64,000 nucleotides of DNA from an uncultured Stomatobaculum sp. (lineage in GTDB: Bacteria > Bacillota > Clostridia > Lachnospirales > Lachnospiraceae). The stretch covers positions 1 to 64,000 of the forward strand of contig NZ_CALEYG010000003.1 of NCBI RefSeq assembly GCF_937924975.1, written 5' to 3'. The position numbers were made by a program, and so were the translations under genes. The stretch's first letter is position 1. Each line of letters opens with the position of its first letter. Positions 1 through 7,458 of this stretch are shown here, piece after piece. The notes under the pieces were generated by a model. It searched no databases. It was not told the origin of the DNA and worked only from the letters and a program-made list of their open reading frames with translations.

Positions 1-341
1 GCGGCGGAACCAGAAACGGCGGACACCGCGCGACCATCAGCCCGAACAATGTCGCACCGCTTCCGACGAACAACGCAAAGCCGTCCGAGCCGACAGTCGA
101 CAACAAGCCTGTCAAGTCCGAGCCGACCCCGCAGAAGAACGTGGACCGGCAGGGCGACAGTAAGTTTGCGGAGAAGAACAGCGGCAAGAAGCCGACCACA
201 GCGCAGGGCACTGCGCTGCAGGGCAGAAAGCGCCGTCTCCCGAAGACCGGTGAGGCGCCGCTCGCGCTGAACTACGCGGGTCTTGCGCTCGGTATGCTGC
301 TCGCAGGCTTCGCAGTCGCGAAGAAGAAAGAAGAGCGGTAA
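1..341 (+). CDS. LPXTG cell-wall-anchored surface protein, C-terminal fragment
   Basis: The frame is open from the window edge (first full codon at base 3) and stops at 341, so only about the last 112 residues are present. They are rich in Pro, Asn, Lys and Thr, as in a wall-spanning stalk. The end is a sortase signal: LPKTGE, a hydrophobic segment (ALNYAGLALGMLLAGFAVA), then the basic tail KKKEER. Sortase A-type enzymes cleave LPXTG between T and G and link the protein to peptidoglycan. The adhesive or enzymatic part lies upstream of the window, so substrate or ligand cannot be named. A strong terminator follows 50 bp downstream. Confidence 0.85.
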   Translation, partial: GGTRNGGHRATISPNNVAPLPTNNAKPSEPTVDNKPVKSEPTPQKNVDRQGDSKFAEKNSGKKPTTAQGTALQGRKRRLPKTGEAPLALNYAGLALGMLLAGFAVAKKKEER

Positions 342-393
342 AGAGCCGAAGAGCTGGGAGAACCGGCACTAGCAGGAAAAAACAGGCAAGAAG

Positions 394-425
394 AAAGGCG
401 CTGTGCGAAAGCACAGCGCCTTTTT
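394..425 (+). terminator. Intrinsic terminator of the LPXTG gene
   Basis: A perfect 10-bp stem (GGCGCTGTGC / GCACAGCGCC, 397-406 and 411-420) closes a GAAA loop and is followed by five T residues. Three A residues before the stem can pair with the T run. Confidence 0.9.
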
Positions 426-457
426 GCGTGCGGATGCCGGCAGAGCTTGCATGGACC

Positions 458-484
458 AAAAAAAGGCCGCGCGTGCGCACGGCC
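458..484 (-). terminator. Intrinsic terminator of the YitT-family gene (minus strand)
   Basis: Read on the minus strand, GGCCGTGC and GCGCGGCC (with one G-T pair) form an 8-bp stem with a GCAC loop at 465-484, followed by a run of seven T residues. It lies 17 bp beyond the stop of the convergent YitT-family gene. Confidence 0.8.
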
Positions 485-500
485 TCTGAAACATTGGCTC

Positions 501-1388
501 TTACAGTCGCTTGATAAAGTGACCTTCGATGCTGACCTTCTCGTTGATGACGACAAAAGCCTGCGGATCGATGCTGTAAATCACAGTCTTCAGCTGGCGC
601 ACTTCGTACTTCGAGACGGCACAGAAGAGAACACGGGTCGCTTCATTCGTGTAAGCGCCATGCGCCCCCCAGGTGGTGACACCGCGTCCGAGCTGCTTCA
701 GAATCGCTTCTTCGAGCGAAGTGTCTTTGCTCTTCGTGATAATCGTGACCAGAACATTGATGTTCTGGGTGTGCATTCTGTCCTCTGCGACCGTGCAGAC
801 TGCCGTGCAGATCAGAGAGTAGATGACAATCTGGGCATTGAAGAGGAAGAGGCAGATGCCGTACAGCACGACATTGACGCCAATGCCGACCTTGGCGACG
901 CTAAAATCCTTTTTCCACTTGATGAGCAGAAGCGCAATGACATCCATGCCGCCGGCGGAAGCGCCGTTACGGAGCATGATGCCGAGACCGAAACCGGAGA
1001 CCAGGCCGCCCACAATACAGGTCGAGAGCATGTCATCCATGACGTGAACCACGGGGATGATGGAGAGGAAGAAAGAAATCAGAGTGGTCGTGAACAGTGT
1101 CTTCCAGAAGAACTTTTTGCCGATGGCACGCATCGAAATCAAAAGGACCGGGAAGTTGACACAGTAGTAGATGATACCGGCGATATCAAAGTTTCCGGTG
1201 TTCAGGTGCAGAAGCGATACCAGACCGGTGCGGATCAACTGGCACATACCGAAGAGACCGCCGGAGTACAGTTTTGCCGGGACAATAAACCAGTTTGTCG
1301 CCGCAGCATAAATCAGTGCGCCGACGGTTGCGCCGAGCAGCTGCGAGAGCAGCGCCTTCTGTTCCGCACGTTTATTTTCGAGTTCCAT
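501..1388 (-). CDS. YitT family membrane protein (DUF161 + DUF2179)
   Basis: A 295-residue integral membrane protein. The first ~195 residues hold five to six hydrophobic segments with the family's glycine-rich GLVSGFGLGIML and GGMD motifs. The last ~80 residues (from about 210) are the soluble DUF2179 domain, ending in DPQAFVVINEKVSIEGHF. The start has AGGGGGA upstream on the minus strand. YitT proteins are common in Firmicutes and their transport role is not firmly established, so no substrate is given. The gene is monocistronic, faces the LPXTG gene tail to tail and is divergent from mgtE. Confidence 0.85.
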   Translation of the reverse strand: MELENKRAEQKALLSQLLGATVGALIYAAATNWFIVPAKLYSGGLFGMCQLIRTGLVSLLHLNTGNFDIAGIIYYCVNFPVLLISMRAIGKKFFWKTLFTTTLISFFLSIIPVVHVMDDMLSTCIVGGLVSGFGLGIMLRNGASAGGMDVIALLLIKWKKDFSVAKVGIGVNVVLYGICLFLFNAQIVIYSLICTAVCTVAEDRMHTQNINVLVTIITKSKDTSLEEAILKQLGRGVTTWGAHGAYTNEATRVLFCAVSKYEVRQLKTVIYSIDPQAFVVINEKVSIEGHFIKRL

Positions 1389-1524
1389 GAGACGTTCCCC
1401 CTTTTTGTTCGTGGAAGTATCATATCATAAGAATTTCTGCAAAGATACAGCGGAAACGGCTTTTTCTCGTGCAAAAGCGGCGCTTCAAGGATTGTTTTTT
1501 CCAAAGGGCAAAGCAGCTTTTTTC

Positions 1525-1553
1525 TTGAAATGAAATAGCCGGAATGTTATAGT
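1525..1553 (+). promoter_or_regulatory. Sigma-A promoter of mgtE
   Basis: TTGAAA at 1525-1530, a 17-bp spacer and TATAGT at 1548-1553, with TG one base before the -10 (extended -10). Transcription would start near 1560, leaving an untranslated leader of about 278 nt before mgtE. Confidence 0.8.
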
Positions 1554-1559
1554 TTCAGT

Positions 1560-1837
1560 GTATGCCTTAACAAGAGTAACAGTTATAACGAACGATAGAA
1601 GAGGAGGAGGTGACCGGGATGAGTGACAGTGATGGTGGAGGGCGAAGTAAGATCGCAGCGGACAGGGTGTTCGCCGGAATTTGCCCCGTGCAATATCCCG
1701 GAAACCTTTTGAAGTTTCAAAAGTAGGGGTAGGCTTTTTGCCGCTCTCTCCTGTTCGCCGCGCCTCCGGTTTGACTGTCAGTGTGCAACCAGTCAACGAG
1801 CTGCCGCAGCAGCTTAGAAGAACAGAGAGGAGAGAGT
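1560..1837 (+). promoter_or_regulatory. Structured mgtE leader, candidate cis-regulatory RNA with anti-Shine-Dalgarno
   Basis: The leader folds by eye into several perfect helices: CCGGGAT 1614-1620 with ATCCCGG 1695-1701; nested GGCGAA 1641-1646 with TTCGCC 1670-1675; CTTTTGA 1706-1712 with TCAAAAG 1717-1723; TTGACTG 1771-1777 with CAGTCAA 1790-1796; AGCTGC 1799-1804 with GCAGCT 1809-1814. CTCTCTCCT at 1744-1752 is perfectly complementary to AGGAGAGAG at 1828-1836, which is the mgtE ribosome site. A short leader ORF starts inside the first helix. This is what a switch that hides the mgtE ribosome site would look like. I do not see the conserved core of the ykoK (M-box) Mg2+ riboswitch. Function is inferred. 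Confidence 0.6.
1619..1726 (+). CDS. Candidate 35-residue leader peptide upstream of mgtE
   Basis: ATG at 1619 lies 8 bp after a near-ideal ribosome site (GGAGGAGGTGA, 1602-1612) and runs 35 codons to TAG at 1724. The peptide begins MSDSDGGGRSK and ends GNLLKFQK; no family is recognised. Its start codon overlaps the 5' strand of leader helix 1614-1620/1695-1701, and its last codons fall in the hairpin 1706-1723, so its translation would change the leader fold. That arrangement suggests a regulatory leader ORF, as known for some Mg2+ transporter genes. It could also be chance, since ribosome-like purine runs are frequent here. Confidence 0.45.
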   Translation: MSDSDGGGRSKIAADRVFAGICPVQYPGNLLKFQK

Positions 1838-3232
1838 ATGGGAGATAAGGGCATGAAAACCCGTGAAGAAATTCAGCAGGAAATCCTGGAAATTCTCCGC
1901 GGGCGAAAATCACCGAAAATTATGCGAGATGAGCTCGACGAATATCATGCGGGCGATCTCGCGGCAGCGCTGGATCAGATTACGATTGAAGAGAGAGAGC
2001 GCTTTTATCGCCTGGAGAGCGATGAGGATCTCGCGGAAGTGCTGGAGCACTGCGATGAGGCGGATAAGTACCTGGAAGAAATGAGTCTGCACCGCGCGGC
2101 CAGCGTGCTCGCAAAGATGGAGCCGGACGTCGCGGTCGACCTCATGAAAGAGACCGACTCCGTCAAGAAAAAAGAATGGCTCGAACTCATGGATACCGAG
2201 TCGAGAAGCAGACTGCAGAGTCTCGCATCCTTCGATGAGGATTTAATCGCGAGCCGCATGACGACGAACTTCGTCTGGCTCTACAGCAATATGACCGTGC
2301 GGGAGGGCATGAAGTCTCTCGTTGAGCAGGCAGAGGAGCACGACAACATTTCGGTGCTCTATGTGCTGGATCCGCAGGGTGTCTTTTACGGTGCAATCAA
2401 TTTAAAGGATTTAATCATTGCACGCCGGGACACCGAACTCTCGGACATCATCATGACACAGTTCCCGTATGTCTACGCCGATGAGCGCATCGAGGACTGT
2501 ATCTGGATTATCCGGGATTATTCCGAGGAGAGTATTCCGGTCCTTTCGTCCGACAACCACATCCTCGGCGCAATCACCTCGCAGGAAATCGCAGAGGTGG
2601 TCGGCGATGAGATGGGAGAGGACTACGCAAAGCTGGCTGGTCTCTCCGCGGAGGAAGATCTGAATGAGCCGCTGCAGCAGAGTGTCAAGAAGCGTCTGCC
2701 TTGGCTTGTCCTGCTCCTCGGCCTCGGCATGGTCGTCTCGACCGTAGTGGGTCTCTTCGAGGGCGTGGTGGCGCGCCTCACGATTGTCATGGCCTTCCAG
2801 TCCCTGATTCTGGACATGGCCGGAAATGTCGGTACCCAGTCGCTCGCTGTCACGATTCGTGCCCTGATGGACGATCAGCTCACGCCGAAACAAAAGTTGA
2901 AGCTGATTCTCAAGGAGGTCAATGTCGGAACACTGAACGGTGCTGTCCTCGGCGTGCTCGCCTTTGTCGGCGTCGGTGTCTACATCGCGTTCTTCAAGGG
3001 CATGCCGATTCACTACGGCTTTGCAATTTCCGGCTGTATCGGCATCTCCCTCGTCGTCGCAATGCTGATTTCGAGTTTGGTCGGCACGGCTGTCCCGATT
3101 TTCTTCAAGCATATTCATGTAGACCCGGCAGCGGCTTCCGGTCCGTTAATCACGACCATCACCGACTTGGTCGGTGTCGTGACCTATTACGGTCTTGCAT
3201 GGATCCTCCTGCTGGAGCTTATGCATCTTTGA
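1838..3232 (+). CDS. mgtE: Magnesium channel/transporter MgtE
   Basis: 464 residues from the ATG at 1838; the upstream in-frame GTG at 1781 lies in the structured leader and lacks a ribosome site. An N-terminal helical MgtE_N domain (about 25-130) is followed by two CBS domains (about 140-265) that sense cytosolic Mg2+, and a five-helix pore domain from about 287. The pore region carries the family signature AGNVGTQSLAV and, in the last helix, TDLVGVVTYYGLA with the conserved acidic residue. MgtE forms a dimeric Mg2+ channel in the cytoplasmic membrane that closes when internal Mg2+ is high. It is monocistronic, with its own promoter and terminator; the leader probably gives a second control layer. 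Confidence 0.95.
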   Translation: MGDKGMKTREEIQQEILEILRGRKSPKIMRDELDEYHAGDLAAALDQITIEERERFYRLESDEDLAEVLEHCDEADKYLEEMSLHRAASVLAKMEPDVAVDLMKETDSVKKKEWLELMDTESRSRLQSLASFDEDLIASRMTTNFVWLYSNMTVREGMKSLVEQAEEHDNISVLYVLDPQGVFYGAINLKDLIIARRDTELSDIIMTQFPYVYADERIEDCIWIIRDYSEESIPVLSSDNHILGAITSQEIAEVVGDEMGEDYAKLAGLSAEEDLNEPLQQSVKKRLPWLVLLLGLGMVVSTVVGLFEGVVARLTIVMAFQSLILDMAGNVGTQSLAVTIRALMDDQLTPKQKLKLILKEVNVGTLNGAVLGVLAFVGVGVYIAFFKGMPIHYGFAISGCIGISLVVAMLISSLVGTAVPIFFKHIHVDPAAASGPLITTITDLVGVVTYYGLAWILLLELMHL

Positions 3233-3251
3233 ACAAACGATAACAAACAGA

Positions 3252-3291
3252 AAAGAGCTGTTCTCCCATTGCCGGAGAGCGGCTCTTTTTT
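3252..3291 (+). terminator. Intrinsic terminator of mgtE
   Basis: GAGCTGTTCTCC and GGAGAGCGGCTC form a 12-bp stem with two G-T pairs around a CATTGCC loop, followed by six T residues. Confidence 0.85.
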
Positions 3292-3308
3292 CACACGACA
3301 ACAGTATG

Positions 3309-3337
3309 TTGAGAAAATGCGAAAATAACCATAATTT
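3309..3337 (+). promoter_or_regulatory. Probable promoter of the CAP-domain gene
   Basis: TTGAGA (3309-3314), a 17-bp spacer and TAATTT (3332-3337) in an A+T-rich stretch. A second, weaker pair (TTAGAC 3339-3344, 17 bp, CTAAAC 3362-3367) overlaps it. Confidence 0.5.
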
Positions 3338-3411
3338 CTTAGACTTATCAGAAGATACATGCTAAACTGTAGCTATTGCAAACTGTATCGTGGTTTCTCA
3401 GGGAGGTACTT

Positions 3412-4545
3412 ATGAAAGTGTGGAGGAGATTTGTGTGTGTGCTTTCCGTGGCGGCAGTTTCCGCGGCGTTGGCTGTCCCGGCCTTCGCTGACGGTGCGCA
3501 GTGGAAGCGAAACGACCGCGGCTGGTGGTATGAGGAGGCAAACGGCGCTTATCCGACCAATGCGTGGCGGCTCATCAACGGCAAGTGGTACTATTTTGAT
3601 GCCATCGGCTACATGGCAGAAAATCGCTGGATCGGTAACTACTATGTCGGCGCCGACGGCGCGATGCTTGCGGGGACTTGGACGCCGGACGGCTACTATG
3701 TGGATGCGAGCGGCAAATGGGTCGAGGGGCTGCGCCAACCGGTTGTAGAGGCAGAGCCTATGAGGCGGGCGAGCAGCGGTGGAAGCCGAAGCACCGGCAG
3801 AAGCGGCGGTGGAAGCAGAAGCGGCGGCAGAAGACGCGGCGGTTCCGGCGGGGGAAGTACGACAGGCACGACTGTAACGGCATCGACGCAGGGAGAGGAA
3901 AGCGGAAATTCTTCGAATACGGCGGTGAATTCAAACACAGGCGTCCAGAACGCTGCAAATACAGCTACGGCGGCACAGACCGAAAGCGAAGAGACGAGAG
4001 TCACTGCGGCCCTCCGGGCGCAGGGACTTACCGAGAAAGAGGCGAAGCTCTATTATGATATCAATGCCTACCGCGAGAGTCTCGGCCTGCAGAAATTATC
4101 GTTCTCGAAATCGCTGACTACGGTTGCAAGAACGCATGTGGCGGACGCCAATGCTTACAACCCGAAAGATCAGGTCGATGCGAGAGGTGTGCAAGGCAAT
4201 CTGCACAGCTGGTCTTCGCACGGCAACTGGACACCTGTGGTTTACACCGATGATCACATGTATGCGTCCGCCATGTGGAGTAAGCCGAGAGAGCTGACTT
4301 CTTATCAGGGCAACGGCTATGAGAATTCAGCCTGGTCCAGCGGACTCCTCACACCCGAGAAGGCTTTGAATCTATGGCAGCACTCGGCGGGTCACAACGC
4401 CGTCATGACAACCCAGGGCGCGTGGTCTGGCTTAAAGACCATGGGCGTCGGCATCGACGGCAACTATGCCTTTGTGTGGTTTGGCAAAGACGCGGATCCG
4501 GCCGGGTACTACGATGTTCCGGATTACCAGGTGCTTCGCCCGTAA
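3412..4545 (+). CDS. Secreted wall-binding CAP (SCP/PR-1) domain protein
   Basis: 377 residues from ATG 3412, which has GGGAGG five bases upstream; a GTG 36 bases earlier has no ribosome site. A signal peptide (cut near VPAFA-DG) is followed by WYY-type cell-wall-binding repeats (about 27-110: NDRGWWYEE, GKWYYFDAIGYM, GYYVDASGKW). Next comes a Ser/Gly/Arg-rich linker (about 116-165), a Thr/Asn/Ser-rich spacer, and a CAP domain (about 206-377) with LYYDINAYRESLGLQKL, HVADANAY and an NLWQHSAGHNAVM motif that carries a conserved His. CAP proteins outside eukaryotes are mostly of unknown activity. It is probably held on the outer wall. The basic Arg/Gly/Ser linker is unusual. It is expressed alone from its own promoter. 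Confidence 0.85.
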   Translation: MKVWRRFVCVLSVAAVSAALAVPAFADGAQWKRNDRGWWYEEANGAYPTNAWRLINGKWYYFDAIGYMAENRWIGNYYVGADGAMLAGTWTPDGYYVDASGKWVEGLRQPVVEAEPMRRASSGGSRSTGRSGGGSRSGGRRRGGSGGGSTTGTTVTASTQGEESGNSSNTAVNSNTGVQNAANTATAAQTESEETRVTAALRAQGLTEKEAKLYYDINAYRESLGLQKLSFSKSLTTVARTHVADANAYNPKDQVDARGVQGNLHSWSSHGNWTPVVYTDDHMYASAMWSKPRELTSYQGNGYENSAWSSGLLTPEKALNLWQHSAGHNAVMTTQGAWSGLKTMGVGIDGNYAFVWFGKDADPAGYYDVPDYQVLRP

Positions 4546-4555
4546 CAAAAACAAC

Positions 4556-4583
4556 TTGCTTTCTGAGCCCGCTCTGCTATAAT
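4556..4583 (+). promoter_or_regulatory. Promoter of tRNA-Pro
   Basis: TTGCTT (4556-4561), a 16-bp spacer and a consensus TATAAT (4578-4583), placing transcription start just before the mature tRNA at 4597. Confidence 0.75.
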
Positions 4584-4596
4584 AAAATGCGTGTTG

Positions 4597-4671
4597 CGGG
4601 GCGTGGCTCAGTTTGGCTAGAGCGCACGGCTGGGGGCCGTGAGGTCGCAGGTTCAAATCCTGTCGCCCCGA
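4597..4671 (+). tRNA. tRNA-Pro (anticodon GGG)
   Basis: A 75-nt cloverleaf: acceptor stem CGGGGCG/CGCCCCG with discriminator A at 4671; D arm GCTC/GAGC; anticodon stem CACGG/CCGTG (4625-4629, 4637-4641) around CTGGGGG, giving anticodon GGG at 4632-4634; T arm GCAGG/CCTGT with TTCAAAT loop. It reads CCC and CCU codons. The 3' CCA is not encoded. It has its own promoter and terminator. Confidence 0.95.
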
Positions 4672-4680
4672 GTTGGATCA

Positions 4681-4711
4681 AACAGGAGATTCCCAAATCT
4701 CCTGTTTTTTT
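4681..4711 (+). terminator. Intrinsic terminator of tRNA-Pro
   Basis: A perfect 10-bp stem AACAGGAGAT / ATCTCCTGTT with a TCCCAA loop, followed by a run of T residues to 4711. Confidence 0.9.
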
Positions 4712-4776
4712 GTTACAAGTCGCAATGTCCGTGCGGTTATTTTTATTTGCGATAGCTAAGTTCGCGGGCGCATCTC

Positions 4777-4805
4777 TGTATTTTTGCGGGAACACATGGT
4801 ATAAT
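4777..4805 (+). promoter_or_regulatory. Extended -10 promoter of the HAD/pepP/rlmD unit
   Basis: TATAAT at 4800-4805 preceded by TGG (extended -10). The -35 region at about 4777-4782 is poor, as is usual with extended -10 promoters. Confidence 0.6.
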
Positions 4806-4840
4806 TGCACATGTGTCAGCGCGATAAAGGATTTTTTTCT

Positions 4841-5623
4841 ATGAAAAAGATGGTAGCCTTTGATTTTGACAAGACACTCTATGACCACAAGGCGCTTGAG
4901 ATTCCCGCGAGCGCAAGGAGAGCGCTGCGGGAACTGCGGGAGCGGGGACAGCTCGTAGTGCTTGCGACAGGAAGAGATATGTCAACGCATTACTCTCGCC
5001 CGTTTCTGGATCTGGTCAATGCGGACGCCCGCGTGGAGCAGAACGGCGCCAAGGTGGTTGCCGACGGCAAAGTGCTCTTTGAGCACTTCATTGACCGCGC
5101 GCTTCTTCGGCGCATGCTGGACTACGCAGAGGAGACCGGCATCGGTTTCGGTGTCACCATAGAAGATGAGGACTACTACATAAACCCCGAGCGCATCCGC
5201 GAAGCGGAGATGAAGCGCTGGGGGCAGTGCGGTCGACAGTTCAAGGACGCGTGGGCGCTCCTTGACAAAAAGATACGCACGGTCAACTTTATCGGCACGG
5301 AAGAAGAGGCGAGAGCCATGGAGCGGGCATTCCCGACTTTACAGCTTCGCATGTTCTCCGTGAACTACGGCGCGGACATCATTGAAAAAGGCATCAGCAA
5401 GGCAGAGGGATTAAAGAAACTCTGCGCGTATTACGGCTTGGAAATGCGCGATGTCTATGCGTTCGGCGATTCCTTTAACGACAGCGAGATGCTCGAAGAG
5501 GCCGGTGTCGGCATTGCGATGGGCAATGCGAAGGAGGAGCTGAAGGCCATTGCGGACTATGTCACAAGCCCGATTGACGAAGACGGTATTTGGAATGCCT
5601 GTAAGCACTTTCAGCTGGTGTGA
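4841..5623 (+). CDS. Cof-type HAD-IIB family phosphatase
   Basis: 260 residues from ATG 4841 (AAAGGA 9 bases upstream). HAD motif I is DFDKTLYD near the N-terminus, motif II is in VVLATGRD, and motif IV is GDSFNDSEML near residue 208, with the metal-binding acids. The middle region is the C2-type cap. Members dephosphorylate small phosphorylated metabolites such as sugar phosphates or flavin precursors; substrate cannot be told from sequence. The gene is 29 bp upstream of pepP and probably in the same transcript. Confidence 0.85.
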   Translation: MKKMVAFDFDKTLYDHKALEIPASARRALRELRERGQLVVLATGRDMSTHYSRPFLDLVNADARVEQNGAKVVADGKVLFEHFIDRALLRRMLDYAEETGIGFGVTIEDEDYYINPERIREAEMKRWGQCGRQFKDAWALLDKKIRTVNFIGTEEEARAMERAFPTLQLRMFSVNYGADIIEKGISKAEGLKKLCAYYGLEMRDVYAFGDSFNDSEMLEEAGVGIAMGNAKEELKAIADYVTSPIDEDGIWNACKHFQLV

Positions 5624-5652
5624 GTGCCCGGGGAAAAAACAAGGAGGCCGAT

Positions 5653-7458
5653 ATGAGAGAAGAACTGAAACAGTTTCGCGAGGCGATGAAGAAGCGTGGA
5701 GTCACGGTCTATTATCAGCCGTATTCCGATGCACACGGCAGTGAGGACATCAGTGCCCGCGATCAGAGCGTGCGTGAAATCAGCGGTTTTACCGGAGATT
5801 CCTGCACCTTGGTTGTTCTGGAGAAAGAAGCATACATCTGGACCGACAGCAGATTCTTTGTGCAGGCGGAAATAGAATTGAAAGACAGCGGCGTCGGCCT
5901 CATGAAAGCGGGCGTCCCGGGCACCCCGTCGATTACCGCTTATCTCGAAGAGAAGTTCCCGGAGGGCGGGACGCTCGCTTTTTATGCGCCGCTGCTCGGA
6001 ACTAAGACCGGCAAGGAGTTGAAGGAACTCGTTGAGAAGAAGAAAGGCAAGCTGATCACCGACCTTGACCTCGTCGATGATATCTGGAAGGATCGCCCGG
6101 AGAGAAGCCATGGGCCGATCTGGGTGCATGAGCTGAAGTACACCGGCGAAGAGGCGAAGAGCAAGATTGATCGCGTGCAGGAGGCTATGAAGAAGCTCGA
6201 CAGCACAGTCTTCCTGACCGGCAGATTGGATGAGATTTCCTGGGTCACGAACCTGCACGGCTCCGACATTGCCTGCAACCCGGTCTTCCTGTCTTATCTG
6301 ATGGTGAAGGCGCGCTCCGCAAAGCTCTTCTGCCAGGAGAACGCACTTACCGATGAGGCAAAGAAGCATCTTGAGGAGCAGGGCATTGCTGTCGGCTCCT
6401 ATGACGACTTTATTGCGGCTGTCGGCAAATTAAAGGATGAGCGCGTCTTGACCGATCTCCGTGACCTGAACTTCGCGGTTTACAATGCGGTCGTTGACAA
6501 GAACACGATTGTGGACGAGCTGAGCCCGATCTCCCTGATGAAGATCATCAAGAACGATACCGAGCTCAAGGGCTTCCGCGATTGCCATGTGCGTGACGGT
6601 GTGCATCTGACCCGCTTCCTCTACTGGCTGAAGAAGACCATCAAGGAGGGCAAGGCGGATACTTACACCGAGTACGATCTCGGCGAGAAGCTGAATTCGT
6701 TCCGCGCAGCGGATCCGAAGTATGTGACCCTGAGCTTCTCTACCATCCCGGCTTACCAGGCAAATGCGGCAATGGCACACTACATGCCCTCTAAGGAGCA
6801 GAGTGATGTCGTAAAGCCCGAGGGACTTTTCCTTGTGGACTCCGGCGCACACTATCTGGACGGCACGACGGATGTCACGAGAACGCTTGCGCTCGGCGAT
6901 ATCACGCCGGAGCAGAGCCGCGACTACACGCTTGCTGTCATCGGTATGCTGAATCTCATGTTTGCGGTATTCCCGTACTATGCGACCGCTCCGCTGCTTG
7001 ATACCTATGCGCGTCAGGCAATGTGGAAGTTCGGCAGAGACTACGGTCACGGTACCGGCCACGGCGTCGGCTTCGTGAACAATGTCCACGAGCTTCCGGT
7101 CTCGGTTCGCCCGTGGCCGCATCCGGACCGCAGAAGAGAGGTTACCTTCCAGCCTGGCATGGTGACGAGTGACGAGCCGGGTGTCTACATTGACGGCGCT
7201 TACGGCATCCGCATCGAGAACATGCTGATTTGCGTGAAGGATACGGAACACGAGGGCTTCAACTGCTTCGAGAACCTGACCTGGGCACCGCTCGATCCGG
7301 ATGCTCTGGATCTCAGTGTCATGTCGAAGGACGATATCCGCCGCTTTAACAAGTATCAGAAGCGCGTTCGCAAGACCATTGCGCCGCTGCTTCCGGAAGA
7401 AGAGAGAGAATGGCTCATTCATGAGACAAGAAAAATCCGCCGCGAGAAAAAGCACTGA
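5653..7458 (+). CDS. pepP: Xaa-Pro aminopeptidase (aminopeptidase P), M24 family
   Basis: 601 residues from ATG 5653, preceded by AAGGAGG; an in-frame GTG at 5620 overlaps the previous gene and is less likely. Two creatinase-like N-terminal domains precede the pita-bread catalytic domain (about 310-560). Metal ligands are visible: the two Asp of VDSGAHYLDGTTDVTRT, His in the HGTGHGVG block, Glu in SDEPGVY and Glu in GIRIENM. It removes N-terminal residues before proline in the cytoplasm, using two divalent metal ions. The length matches the long (~600 aa) aminopeptidase P class. The 3' end overlaps the next gene. Confidence 0.92.
   Translation: MREELKQFREAMKKRGVTVYYQPYSDAHGSEDISARDQSVREISGFTGDSCTLVVLEKEAYIWTDSRFFVQAEIELKDSGVGLMKAGVPGTPSITAYLEEKFPEGGTLAFYAPLLGTKTGKELKELVEKKKGKLITDLDLVDDIWKDRPERSHGPIWVHELKYTGEEAKSKIDRVQEAMKKLDSTVFLTGRLDEISWVTNLHGSDIACNPVFLSYLMVKARSAKLFCQENALTDEAKKHLEEQGIAVGSYDDFIAAVGKLKDERVLTDLRDLNFAVYNAVVDKNTIVDELSPISLMKIIKNDTELKGFRDCHVRDGVHLTRFLYWLKKTIKEGKADTYTEYDLGEKLNSFRAADPKYVTLSFSTIPAYQANAAMAHYMPSKEQSDVVKPEGLFLVDSGAHYLDGTTDVTRTLALGDITPEQSRDYTLAVIGMLNLMFAVFPYYATAPLLDTYARQAMWKFGRDYGHGTGHGVGFVNNVHELPVSVRPWPHPDRRREVTFQPGMVTSDEPGVYIDGAYGIRIENMLICVKDTEHEGFNCFENLTWAPLDPDALDLSVMSKDDIRRFNKYQKRVRKTIAPLLPEEEREWLIHETRKIRREKKH

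Noticed and set aside
447..1430. 327-codon plus-strand frame over the YitT-family gene
   Set aside because: Product is a charged mix without family features, while the minus strand encodes a recognisable membrane protein with its own ribosome site and terminator.
1560..1837. M-box (ykoK) Mg2+ riboswitch
   Set aside because: The conserved core sequence of that class was not found although the gene context fits; kept as an unclassified leader.
1485..1913. 142-codon minus frame across the mgtE promoter and leader
   Set aside because: It overlaps a strong plus-strand promoter and the mgtE start; composition is not protein-like.
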